Shown: positions 47,301-52,875 of the stretch, in pieces
Numbering within the stretch: the first letter of the stretch is position 1
Layout: each line of letters opens with the position of its first letter
From: Patiria pectinifera
Taxonomy: Eukaryota > Echinodermata > Asteroidea > Valvatida > Asterinidae
Assembly: GCA_029964075.1 (NCBI GenBank)
Contig: CM057147.1
Location: 16,513,513-16,577,512 of the forward strand
Direction of reading: 5' to 3'
DNA length: 64,000 nt
Program-made: the position numbers and the translations under genes
The notes under the pieces: model-generated
Database searches by the model: none
What the model was told of the DNA's origin: nothing
Seen by the model: the letters and a program-made list of their open reading frames with translations, nothing else

Positions 47301-48523
47301 CAGAGGTTGACATTGAGATACGGCCAAAAAATGCAGCGAGGGTGACTTTTTTTTAATTTTCAAATGTTTGCATATTTGTAATCCTGAACATGTCTAAAAT
47401 ATACTATAAAAATTTGAAACCCTAATTTGAACTCTAAATATAGTATTTTTGATGATTTGTTAAGGTATATCAGTTAAAGAAATTACTGTTTTGTGACGTT
47501 TGTGGCCATTTTCTCTGTTTTCTACTTTTCAACACAATGAACTTCAAAATAGCATAACTCTGCCCAGGAATGACCGGTTTCAAAAATTAAACCACATATT
47601 AAAAGGAAAAAGAACATTTTTAACAATATGCAAAAATATCATTTTTGACCTGATGCCCAGAAAAGTCTGATTTTGACAGAACAGGTCACATTTGGGTCTA
47701 CTATGCACGTAGGTCCGACTCACCGGCCAAAGAAGGCAACTTTCATGTGATCCCTGGCCAGCACCTCTCTGATGCCCTGCACCTGTGTGTAGAACCCCTG
47801 GACTTTCTCCTGTAGGTCATCAGATACCACGTGGAGATCACTCGGAATCCCTGCGTGCGACAACAAATTGAATACATTGAAAATGAAATAACCATGACTG
47901 AATTGAAGCAAGAAAAGCTACTGTTGCGTCAAGGGAAAAAGTTCTGCTTAACTACTTTGCGCCGGGATTATTTTTGCCGAAAAATTTCAATTTTCGCACA
48001 AGGCCAAATTTTCCAGCCACCTTCTGATATACAGCCCAACGCCACAAATACTGATTATCAAGAGTCTTGTCAACAGCATTTGTACGATATTTCTTGCCGA
48101 AACCTCATATGTTTCAATACTTCGGGGTGTGCCCTGAAGCATAAATTGTAAAATAGGCCGTGCACGACGGCCAATTCAAAATCAACACACAATCCCCCGC
48201 CACAGACTTCACAGACTTTGTGCGTGAGTGAATACAAAAGGCATGAGGAATTATTAGCGTGTTTAGACGTCACCTAGGGGTGAGTCAAGGCAATTTTGAC
48301 GTTTTCTTGGTTGGGACTGGATTCAAGTTCTTTCTATTCCCTGAATCAACTCACCAGCTATGAAGTCTTTGCTCTCTCTCGTATGCGAGGCAATCTCCCC
48401 GAAGATTTCGTTGATCTTCTTCTTGGCATCTACGAAGAGCCGGAGAGGAGTGCTGGAATTGTTGTGGCTGGTCTCCGGCTCCATGCTAGAGGGCTGAGAA
48501 GAACGCTGGAAATAGCCTGACAT
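23325..48523 (-). CDS. MFN: Mitofusin, outer-mitochondrial-membrane fusion GTPase; 17 coding exons, 742 aa
   Basis: Mitofusins tether and fuse outer mitochondrial membranes by GTP-driven dimerisation. Exons (minus): 48355-48523, 47724-47850, 45283-45445, 38009-38133, 36583-36691, 35570-35674, 34541-34694, 33535-33602, 32867-32988, 31646-31772, 29959-30063, 29287-29389, 27678-27898, 27156-27290, 26444-26640, 24696-24830, 23325-23388; the sum is 2,229 nt and every phase joins. Dynamin-type GTPase motifs: G1 GRTSNGKS (98-105), G2 threonines T124/T125, G3 DSPG (194-197), G4 NRWD (253-256), then VSAKE (298-302). A conserved NRFLGPKN lies at 548-555, paired membrane segments at ~586-635, and a C-terminal HR2 coiled coil at ~660-742 ending SYLKH. 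Length equals vertebrate MFN1/2 (741/757 aa); an invertebrate single-copy orthologue is likely. All introns are GT-AG except one GC-AG. A CAG acceptor 7 nt before the ATG implies a 5' non-coding exon. Confidence 0.97.
23559..23932. mobile_element. Harbinger-like MITE, GGCC-polyA subfamily 2
   Basis: GGCC + A-run + GTCTCCGGTTTCTGGTATG at the left. The inverted CATACCAGAAACCGGAGAC + T/G-run + GGCC ends at 23,932. TAA flanks both ends. About 374 bp, in the last mitofusin intron, and close to the copy at 25,237. Confidence 0.85.
24127..24436. mobile_element. MITE with GGCCAA-TTCG-GCAAGGAC termini
   Basis: GGCCAACTTCGCGCAAGGAC is inverted at 24,415-24,436. Repeated TAGTCGAC/GTCGACTA motifs lie inside. 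No coding capacity. About 310 bp. Confidence 0.7.
24696..24830 (-). CDS. MFN: Mitofusin coding exon 16 (HR2)
   Basis: [20 protein letters not shown] to SRAKVL (678-721), the HR2 coiled coil used in tethering. The donor is the weak GTTTGT; reading through would end after an unrelated 20-residue tail, whereas splicing restores the family C-terminus in frame. Confidence 0.93.
   Translation of the reverse strand, partial: GAVYYFCPPLPGGGQPHQRLEERADQDGGREPETGRHDVQGQSP
24920..25225 (-). mobile_element. 3' end of a non-LTR retrotransposon (CR1/L2-like reverse transcriptase C-terminus)
   Basis: The minus-strand frame contains [19 protein letters not shown] followed by an S-P-S-x-x-x-F-K-x-x-x-K-x-H-L pattern, the usual C-terminal region of LINE polymerases. 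It is followed by a GCGCCATGAGCGCCT 3' terminus and an ATTATT-like tail. 5'-truncated; the interruption upstream coincides with the MITE at 25,237. Confidence 0.75.
25237..25605. mobile_element. Harbinger-like MITE, GGCC-polyA subfamily 2 (second copy)
   Basis: Same termini and interior as 23,559-23,932, with few differences. The left flank is TAA; the right flank is TCA, a mutated duplication. Confidence 0.85.
25965..26312. mobile_element. MITE-like inverted repeat, GCGCCACCAAGAGTTTGCCA
   Basis: GCGCCACCAAGAGTTTGCCA at about 25,979 is inverted as TGGCAAACTCTTGGTGGCGC at about 26,276. The outer ends remain partly complementary. Non-coding, in a mitofusin intron. Confidence 0.65.
26444..26640 (-). 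CDS. MFN: Mitofusin coding exon 15 (second membrane segment)
   Basis: [20 protein letters not shown] then [18 protein letters not shown] (612 onward): the second membrane segment, then the very conserved YERLTWT-x-KAKERAFK into HR2. Donor GTAAGT, phase 2. Confidence 0.97.
27156..27290 (-). CDS. MFN: Mitofusin coding exon 14 (first membrane segment)
   Basis: Residues 567-611: linker [11 protein letters not shown], then the hydrophobic [20 protein letters not shown] and IVIGI, the first membrane-inserted segment. Acceptor ATTGTAG, donor GTGAGT. Confidence 0.95.
27449..27640. repeat. 75-bp tandem repeat, 2.5 copies, in a mitofusin intron
   Basis: CATTCATAAATACC repeats at about 27,447, 27,521 and 27,596. 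Each unit holds CCAATTCCTATTGG, an inverted pair of CCAAT boxes. Last unit incomplete. Confidence 0.9.
27678..27898 (-). CDS. MFN: Mitofusin coding exon 13
   Basis: Largest exon (494-566): [19 protein letters not shown], then [11 protein letters not shown] and the conserved NRFLGPKN. Acceptor CATTCTAG, donor GTAAGT. Confidence 0.96.
28496..29086. mobile_element. Non-autonomous hAT-like element rich in CCGACC/GGTCGG
   Basis: TIRs TAGTGTTGTGCA and TGCACAACACCA. The 8-bp flanks GTCAAGGT and GTCTAGGT differ at one base, fitting an 8-bp hAT duplication. The interior is built of AACCCGACC-like units, inverted in the two halves. No transposase. Confidence 0.8.
29287..29389 (-). CDS. MFN: Mitofusin coding exon 12, SINE-abutting acceptor
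   Basis: [18 protein letters not shown] to QEQMT (459-492). The acceptor TTATTATTAACAG is formed directly by the ATT-repeat tail of a minus-strand SINE. Donor GTGGGC. Confidence 0.93.
29390..29812 (-). mobile_element. tRNA-derived SINE, family B, full length
   Basis: On the minus strand: A box TGGTCCAATGGTTACGG, B box GGGTTCGAATCC, body with the motif read on plus as CACGGGACCTACAGC, and a 3' (TTA)n tail. The tail ends at the AG used as splice acceptor of mitofusin exon 12. A second copy is at 44,815-45,117. Confidence 0.85.
29959..30063 (-). CDS. MFN: Mitofusin coding exon 11, GC-AG donor
   Basis: [20 protein letters not shown] to VIKVYKE (424-458). It ends AAAGAG followed by GCAAGT, the usual consensus of the minor GC-AG intron class; no GT donor keeps the frame here. 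Acceptor TTTACAG. Confidence 0.93.
31042..31416. mobile_element. piggyBac-like MITE, TTAA duplication
   Basis: CCCTAACCGCCCT and the inverse AGGGAGTTAGGG are each flanked by TTAA (31,038-31,041 and 31,417-31,420), as in piggyBac. AGGATTTTGCAGGATT motifs repeat inside. Non-coding. Confidence 0.75.
31646..31772 (-). CDS. MFN: Mitofusin coding exon 10 (HR1)
   Basis: Charged helical segment [20 protein letters not shown] to QAETK (382-423). Acceptor TGTCTAG, donor GTAAGA. Confidence 0.94.
32080..32428. mobile_element. MITE-like palindrome, ~350 bp
   Basis: ACTACCTTGAGACTCAAACC at the left is inverted as GGTTTGAGTCTCAGGGTAGT at the right. Inner parts (TTTTGTGAAGCA with TGCTTCACAAAA) pair too. 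In a mitofusin intron. Confidence 0.7.
32560..32825 (-). mobile_element. tRNA-derived SINE, family A (minus)
   Basis: Plus strand reads ACTCCTGGGTGGACAGAGGC and GGATTCGAACCCCTGACC, the inverse of family A body and B box, ending with TAACCACTTGGCCACA (A box). An inverted relative of the 15,449 copy. Confidence 0.8.
32867..32988 (-). CDS. MFN: Mitofusin coding exon 9 (HR1 start)
   Basis: [20 protein letters not shown] onward (341-380), the first heptad-repeat region. Acceptor AATTTAG, donor GTAACG, phase 2. Confidence 0.94.
33535..33602 (-). CDS. MFN: Mitofusin coding exon 8
   Basis: Encodes [20 protein letters not shown] then FE (319-340), matching the F-x-x-F-E-R-R-F-E segment of the family. 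Acceptor TTTTCTAG, donor GTGAGG. Confidence 0.94.
34541..34694 (-). CDS. MFN: Mitofusin coding exon 7
   Basis: Encodes 267-317 with FLVDELKVV and [11 protein letters not shown] (G5 region). Acceptor CCAATAG, donor GTGAGC, phase 1. The upstream acceptor has a weak pyrimidine tract. Confidence 0.94.
34957..35442. mobile_element. ~490-bp near-perfect palindromic MITE, TTAA duplication
   Basis: AGAGGTTGTGGAATGCTCGA at the left is inverted exactly at the right, flanked by TTAA at both ends (34,953-34,956 and 35,443-35,446). Pairing runs almost to the centre at ~35,200, where each arm carries TTACGTCACGATTTACT or its inverse. piggyBac-like by target site only. Confidence 0.8.
35570..35674 (-). CDS. 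MFN: Mitofusin coding exon 6 (G4)
   Basis: [20 protein letters not shown] then [15 protein letters not shown] (232-266), with the guanine-recognition NRWD. Acceptor TCCCGCAG, donor GTGAGT, both phases 0. Confidence 0.96.
36100..36450. mobile_element. MITE, GGAGCCCATA family (copy 1, 5' end decayed)
   Basis: Parallel to 37,608-37,955: shared CACTTTTGAGAGC, AACTTGCGATGGTCTCCCAG and the terminal GGAGCCCATA. The left TIR is not intact. Confidence 0.7.
36583..36691 (-). CDS. MFN: Mitofusin coding exon 5 (G3)
   Basis: [19 protein letters not shown] then [17 protein letters not shown] (196-231). Strongly conserved GTPase core. Acceptor TTTTTCAG, donor GTATGT. Confidence 0.96.
37433..37503 (+). other. 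tRNA-like pseudogene or SINE head
   Basis: GCTCAGTTGGTAGAGCAC (D-arm and A box) and CAGGTTCAAACC (T-arm and B box) are correctly spaced. The anticodon stem and the acceptor stem do not pair, so a functional tRNA is unlikely. Confidence 0.5.
37608..37955. mobile_element. MITE, GGAGCCCATA family (copy 2)
   Basis: TIRs CTATGGGCTCCATGC and GCATGGAGCCCATAG. About 348 bp, non-coding. Confidence 0.8.
38009..38133 (-). CDS. MFN: Mitofusin coding exon 4 (G3 start)
   Basis: Encodes [19 protein letters not shown] to NDVVLLD (154-194). The Walker B/G3 aspartate is the last full codon. Donor GTAAAA, phase 2. Confidence 0.96.
38772..38914 (+). repeat. Left inverted terminal repeat of the DIRS element
   Basis: Begins ACCTGTTAAACCTACGATTG and runs to the CTCGTCCTCTTTTTCTC segment. 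It is the inverse of 44,487-44,630. The 22 nt outside it (from 38,750) form the left extension. Confidence 0.88.
39140..41133 (+). pseudogene. DIRS ORF1 (gag-like), interrupted by a frameshift
   Basis: ATG at 39,140 in good context (AAGATGG). The first part (39,140-39,793) is Ser/Pro-rich, with a basic patch (RRHHKKRRR) and a poly-Ser run. The frame then shifts: the continuing frame is open at 39,787-41,133, and the switch coincides with a G-run near 39,744-39,748, as expected for a one-base loss. The second part holds a conserved-looking globular region (~40,150-40,900) and a basic Gly/Arg/Pro tail. A C-run at 41,120-41,128 probably truncates the tail as well; an alternative frame continues to a stop at 41,174. 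Whether these are mutations, assembly errors or programmed shifts cannot be told from one copy. Confidence 0.75.
41177..43240 (+). CDS. DIRS ORF2: reverse transcriptase, RNase H and methyltransferase-like domain
   Basis: Copies the element RNA into DNA. The frame is open from 41,177, with no ATG near the start; TTG at 41,375 is only an in-frame codon. The RT fingers/palm include [28 protein letters not shown] and the catalytic YLDD at 41,810-41,821. RNase H follows, with [11 protein letters not shown], the INALELLAV glutamate and [12 protein letters not shown]. The C-terminal region ([15 protein letters not shown] ... [10 protein letters not shown]) is the segment usually annotated in DIRS elements as a DNA N6-adenine methyltransferase-like domain. 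It overlaps ORF3 by 442 nt in another frame, as usual for this group. No stop or shift within the domains. Confidence 0.92.
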   Translation, partial: RPPLAPPYYGPVGGRLQSFAKTWALYCDDRWVLDTIAHGYKIEFTSIPPSSYVPRPTPIPSDQTKRLALESEILALLEKQAIYQVPVEDSKRGFISSFFLTPKKTGEWRPILNLKPLNRYIRPRRFRMETLRTVLDCLTIPAWASTLDLKDAYLHVPMFKHHRHFLRFQYRGMMFEFRSLPFGISTAPRVFTRLAKTVAAILHLHHVRIFVYLDDWLVVGQSEAETRWAMDTTLSLARNLGFIVNEKKSHLIPSFTPTYLGAVLDLHRGIATPTEERIHNLIQCVNLFFAVTIAPALAWLRLLGLMASLVDLVPWCRMRMRPIQLHLLALYRPKRDPLSLLVPIRPLVLQHLNWWRQRVNLSCGVTFPRPQPTLILTTDASIQGWGAHLGAETTARMWSTEESLYHINALELLAVQRALIHFSKLVTGHHVRIMSDNSTVVSYVNRQGGTRSPPLCFQTWDLLCWCLANKVRLTASHLVGKVNTLADALSRGKVIPTEWTLHRTVVEAIFKKFDRPHIDLFASALNHQLPVYCARSRDPQAWASDALSIDWTNMYAYAYPPISLIPRVLTKIEAEACRVLLIAPFWPRQAWFQRLIRLLVHPPVLLPQRADLICQPRSKIFHPGSENLHLTCWMLSSILSDQQAFQQTLPTWLPEAGENPLDRLTTAAFNISINGAESTRWIRAQRL
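42799..44136 (+). CDS. DIRS ORF3: tyrosine recombinase
   Basis: 445 aa. Integrates the circular DNA intermediate by site-specific recombination. The catalytic set is complete: Arg255 in [10 protein letters not shown], His381-x-x-Arg384 in [12 protein letters not shown], Trp407 in AAAWKTP at the His/Trp position, and nucleophile Tyr417 in FMSCYLKD. The SAM-like core-binding domain spans about 90-200. The first ~85 residues overlap the end of ORF2 and are low in conservation features, so the true start may be internal. Intact, so recent activity is plausible. Confidence 0.93.
   Translation: MGVGRSLDRLDKHVRLCVPSDLTNSESSNQDRSGSLQGSSHCTLLASPSMVPKTYSPSRTSPSLTSTTSGPHLPTSVKDFSPGVRKSALNVLDVVQHSFRSAGLSADAAYMAARGRRKSTRQTYDSRLQHFHKWCRVDSVDPCSAPLKDVGDFLLKLFNQGLTVATIRGYRSALASVHAGFPDGSTISNNNALTQMLKGMFIERPPNKKLFPTWDLGRVLQTLSKAPFEPLSEAAAIDLAVKTAFLVATATARRRSEIHAFSIDPGHIQWEPGGVRLVPNMSFLAKNQIPSYTPPDIFIPEMKSLSSVAEDRLRCPVRALKWYIARTKSLRGNVSQLFITTTSPYKAVSPDTISRWIVRAIRSSFSSWPDLTADAQAVNAHETRSMATSWAFLKGVPLKDILQAAAWKTPTTFMSCYLKDVKSSGGRVGRSALSVPQTSMTAPRE
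44328..44430 (+). repeat. DIRS internal complementary region
   Basis: Contains the inverse of the left extension (AAGGGAGTCCCTGAAGTGG) joined directly to the inverse of the right extension (CCCCCAAATCAAGGGTG ...), flanked by short copies of the terminal repeat start. GACT (44,369-44,372) is the joint. It is thought to template completion of the ends. Confidence 0.88.
44487..44630 (+). repeat. Right inverted terminal repeat of the DIRS element
   Basis: Inverse of 38,772-38,914, ending TAGGTTTAACAGGT. A ~44-nt right extension follows, up to AGTC at 44,674. Left and right extensions are unequal, as in DIRS-1. Confidence 0.88.
44815..45117 (-). mobile_element. tRNA-derived SINE, family B
   Basis: Shares CACTGCCAGAAACACCGGGG, CACACGGGACCTAC and GTGCCTTGCT with the copy at 29,390-29,812. 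The head at 45,020-45,117 contains GGGCTCGAAACCCACG (B box, inverted) and TTAACCGCTAGGCCATGAC (A box, inverted). Confidence 0.82.
45283..45445 (-). CDS. MFN: Mitofusin coding exon 3 (P-loop, G2)
   Basis: [19 protein letters not shown] completes the GTP-binding P-loop, then [14 protein letters not shown] carries the switch I threonines. Donor GTACGT. The upstream intron is short (2.3 kb); the downstream one, towards exon 4, holds the DIRS element. Confidence 0.96.
45600..45865. mobile_element. Harbinger-like MITE, GGCC-polyA subfamily 1 (inverse of 18,241 copy)
   Basis: G-GC + A-run + GTCGGTCTCTGG at the left and CCAGAGACCAAATA + T/G-run + GGCC at the right, flanked by TAA. The interior GGAGGACACCAATGTA is the inverse of the 18-kb copy. 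Confidence 0.85.
46504..47021. mobile_element. piggyBac-like MITE with central perfect palindrome
   Basis: AGGGAATGTACAACATCTGC and the inverse of AGGGAAGATACAACATTTGC lie inside TTAA duplications (46,500-46,503; 47,022-47,025). CCAACGCTGGTCGG followed directly by its own inverse (46,848-46,875) is an uninterrupted palindrome. Related copies at 62,334 and 62,808. Confidence 0.82.
47724..47850 (-). CDS. MFN: Mitofusin coding exon 2
   Basis: Encodes residues 58-98, ending [13 protein letters not shown], the strand leading into the P-loop. Acceptor GCACGCAG, donor GTGAGT, phase 2 inside the P-loop arginine codon. Confidence 0.95.
48355..48523 (-). CDS. MFN: Mitofusin coding exon 1
   Basis: ATG at 48,523, with acceptor ATATTTCAG seven bases upstream. 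The serine-rich start is followed by the conserved [11 protein letters not shown] (31-41), typical of the mitofusin N-terminal helix. Donor GTGAGT, phase 1. Confidence 0.95.
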
Positions 48524-48580
48524 AGTATTTCTGAAATATGAATGATAATTGACATAGTTTCATGAAATGTTTTCCATTCT

Positions 48581-48786
48581 GGAAAGAATGTTGCAACCTG
48601 ACGCTGCTTTTTTCTTCATATATCATCTCAATGAAGGTCAGTCATTGCAAAAACGACGATAAGACATGAATCTGGGACTGAGAAATATTTCCAGTTTTAT
48701 TAGGAAATACTTACAAAAATGTTCTTGACTCTCCATAGACTTTGTACACAACCGCTGAAGTAGCATCAGGTTGCAACATTCTTTCC
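48581..48786. mobile_element. MITE, GTTGCAACCTGACGCC family, beside mitofusin start exon
   Basis: GGAAAGAATG + TTGCAACCTGACGC is inverted at the right end. 206 bp. It lies 58 bp upstream of the mitofusin ATG, within the 5' intron. Confidence 0.85.
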
Positions 48787-49299
48787 TAAATTCCCACACA
48801 TGTGTACCCACTGTTTAAAGACAATAGGCATTTGCCGTCACTGGGCAATAAACCTTGTACCTCCTAATGCTATTTTGCCCTCAGTGCTCTATTATTCCCT
48901 GTTATTGGCTGTTTTGATGGGAAAGTTATGCTAATTCATGAGAAAAGACAGTGATGTCTTAATGTTCTTAATCTTGACTAGTAACACTTGCAATTTTTGT
49001 ATTACAAGCTTGCCCTATAACTAAAAGCAAATTCGGAAACGAAGCCGAGCTTTGAAAAAGGGCCGTCAATGTCGTCATGTTTATTTTTAGCCACAAAGGC
49101 TGCCTGACCAACAATTTAAACATGAACATCTGCACATGCTGGAATAATGGTCAGGTTTGGGAACCAGACTAGTCATACGAGTCATTTTCAATAATCGTAA
49201 GACCCCCTAAAGCTACGCGGTCCTCTTTTTTCGTCCTTTTTCTACGCAATTACCTTCAATTTGTGTGTGACCACACGCGCGCCTATGTGCAAGCGTTAC

Positions 49300-49335
49300 C
49301 TGCGCAGATAATGGAGGGTTGAGGATACAGTTACA
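49300..49335 (-). other. MFN: Candidate donor end of a mitofusin 5' non-coding exon
   Basis: A leader intron is required by the acceptor just before the ATG. Minus-strand ATCTGCGCAG followed by GTAACG is one plausible donor, in slightly GC-richer sequence. Other donors are possible and the 5' limit is unknown. Confidence 0.2.
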
Positions 49336-49863
49336 ACTTTAAACGGTAATTTTTTATGAAAAAAATTAGGCAAAATAAACAAACATTAGGGACTTTCCTT
49401 TTCAAAACTGATCATGGCTTTTGTTCTACAATAATTAATATAATTTCATATGGTTACCAAAATTGCCAATAAAAAAAACAGGCCAAAAATAGCTGAAATG
49501 TATGCGCGGTACCCTGACGACATTGAATAGTAACACTCAACATCTTTTCATGGGCACCAGACCTGTGAGTGACTCATCACACTCGACGGGGAAATACCGT
49601 CTGACATGTCTGAAATGGTGCTGACTGCTGTACTTCAAAATGCCACATTTCCACCTAAACTAATAATAATATAACCCTCAAAAACGCAGACACTTGTTTT
49701 GAGTATTTTCGATCCAACTTACAACTATTTGATAGAAGTCGGGACCCCGCCGTTCAGATGTCGATAATTCGTGATTTCATGCCGAAGAAAGAAACGTGAA
49801 CCTGGCCGCGTATTCGGCCAGATACCCCAGCCGCGTATTCAGCCGTGTATTCAGCCGCGTATT

Positions 49864-51617
49864 CATAAAGTACGGAGGCCAATAAACAACATATTGATGT
49901 TATAATTTTTTATATATTTAATGCGGATTTCATCGAGGAGTGTACCGAAAATGAAGGACATCAGTATTATGCTTGATGGTTCGATATTTAGGACTAGAGG
50001 CTTCCTATAAAATATTTTGGTTTCAGATCTAGGGCAGCTATGAATCACGTGATACTCGTCCTGAGGAAAAACGTACCAAAATAGCATTTTGCGGTTGTAC
50101 AACATTAAACTTAAGTTAAATTTCAAGACAAAGTGTACCAAACAGTGAAGAAGAAAAAGTCAAATCGCCGATATCATCTTAAAGAGTGGTGTCCCGCCTA
50201 CACTTTATTTTGGTTTCAGGTGTTTGGGATGTGTCTGTCACGTGACAGTGGCATAACATAATGGGCTTTCACCCCAAAATTAATTTTTGAATATATTTAC
50301 TGTGGATTTAAGGAAGAAGTGTGCCGAAAATGCAACATGTCCGAATTATGTTTGATGGTCAGTTATTGAGGACTAGATGCTTCCTATAAATTATTTTGGT
50401 TTCAGATCTAGGGCAGCTATGAATCACGTGATACTCGTCCCCAGAAAAATCGTACCAAAATAGCATTTTGCGGTTGTACAACAACATTAAACTTAAGTTA
50501 AATTTCGAGACAAAGTGTATCAAACAGTGAAGAAGAAAAAGTCGAATCGCCGATATCATGGTGTCCCACCTACACTTTATTTTGGTTTCAGGTGTTTGGG
50601 ATGTGTCTGTCACGTGACAGTGGCATAACATAATGGGCTTTCACCGCCAAATTTTTCTTCTTTTTTTTATATATTTAATGTGGATTTCAGGAAGAAGTGT
50701 ACCGAAAATGCAACATGTCCGAATTATGTTTGATGGTCAGTTATTGAGGACTAGAGGCTTCCTATAAATTATTTTGGTTTCAGATCTAGGGCAGCTATGA
50801 ATCACGTGATACTCGTCCTGAGGAAAATCGTACTTTAATAGCATTTTGCGGTTGTACAACATTAAACTTATAAAGTTAAATTTCGAGACAAAGTGTACCA
50901 AACAGTGAACAAGAAAAAGTCAAATCGCCGACGTCATCTTAAAGAGTGGTGTTCTGCCTACACTTTATTTTGGTTTCAGGTGTTTGGGATGTGTCTGTCA
51001 CGTGACAGTGGCATGGCATAACATAATGGGCTTTCACCGCCAAATTTACTTCTTTTTTTATATATTTAATGCGGATTTCAGGAAGAAGTGTACCGAAAAT
51101 GCAACATGTCCGAATTATGTTTGATGGTCAGTTATTGAGGACTAGAGGCTTCCTATAAATTATTTTGGTTTCAGATCTAGGGCAGCTATGAATCACGTGA
51201 TACTCGTCCTGAGGAAAAACGTACCAAAATAGCATTTTGCGGTTGTACAACAACATTAAACTTAAGTTAAATTTCGAAACAAAGTGTACCAAACAGTGAA
51301 GAAGAAAAAGTCAAATCGCCGATATAATCTTAAAGAGTGGTGTCCCGCCTACACTTTATTTTGGATTCAGGTGTTTGGGATGTGTCTGTCACGTGACAGT
51401 GGCATAACATAATGGGCTTTCACCGCCAAATTAATTTTTTTATATATTTAATGTGGATTTCAGGAAGAAGTGTACCGAAAATGCAACATGTCCGAATTAT
51501 GTTTGATGGTCAGTTATTGAGCACTAGATGCTTCCTATAAATTATTTTGGTTTCAGATCTAGGGCAGCTATGAATCACGTGATACTCATCCTGAGGAAAA
51601 ACGTACCAAAATAGCAC
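49864..51617 (+). repeat. Left arm: ~4.7 tandem units of ~385 bp
   Basis: Each unit contains CACGTGATACTCGTC, ATAGCATTTTGCGGTTGTAC and TGTCTGTCACGTGACAGTGG. CACGTG and CACGTGAC E-box-type palindromes occur twice per unit. Confidence 0.88.
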
Positions 51618-52875
51618 AAGCTTCACGATTTAAGTACCGCCAGCGACCTTCGAATGTACCTCATGATGCAGGTTCTTAAACGGTCTGATATTGTTGATCC
51701 TCAGTTAAAAAAGGTATTCATTGATTTTAATGCACCCGTCGCAAACATCCCGTGACTTCAGTAACAGTTAAGATCAATACAAAGTACAGTGAAGTCGGTG
51801 AGTTGTAGTAATTTGAGCCTGACAGAGACGTTGAAGTGCAGGTACCAAATCAGAGATAAAGAGTATAGGCCTAAACTGCGAATAACAAAAGCAATCGTAC
51901 CGATTTAACCTGAGAATCTTTTTTTTAACATAAGTTTTCCTTTTTTATTTATATAACTGAGATTACGTAATGAAGTACAAGTAATAATCATGAGATATAA
52001 GAAATTAAGTGGAAATGCAATGTGCAAAAATATGGAACAAAACCCACAGTTAAAACTGCAGGAATAAAATAAATGTGCAGTGTTAATGGTGACAATCAAG
52101 AGGGGATATAGTGAAACATTTTATTGTTTTCATTTTTAGCAAAGGCCCTCTTAGAGTTTTGACAGTGCACAGCTGTAATGTATTTACAACATCCTGCTGA
52201 ATTATGATACTTTTTTGGTTTCATAAGGTTTTTTTTCTGTGTTATCTTTGCATTAAATACATTCAATAGAAGTTACATGTTATAACAAGATAAATATAGA
52301 AAGGTTTTGAACTGTATTTGTAATTAATCGTATATGGACATGGAGAACATTTTAATGGCAGTAACAAAACAAAAAATGGGATCCCAAAAAAGTAGTTTGT
52401 TTTGCGAAATCGACTACTTTTCATTTAATTTGTTTGGTATTTTTAATATAATATGCTCCTGTTGAATATTTTTAATTACTTGTTTTTGTGCCATTGTAAC
52501 CATACCCTTATGTAATTGTTTTGAGATGGGAACAGCTTTTAATGTATGATTAAGGAGTTCCAAATGTTAAAAGCCAAAATTGTATTTTTACAGCAGTTAT
52601 TTGGATACAATTAATCAAAAGGCTACTTAATGAAGGTTTTTGGCAGGGCGGGAGGGGCTACTGAGAGTGAGTACGTGCCAACAGAAATTTCGCACGGAAA
52701 AATTAAACGCATAATTTTTGCAAGAAGTATTTATTTTATACCTTGAGTAAAATTTTGTATAACTGCCCATTGTTTTAGAAATGTACATCTACAATAAACA
52801 CAATCTGTGACCGAACGTGTAAATAATGAGTGATGCAGGCTGTTTATCGCCTGTGTTTTCTTGTTTAACCGAAAA

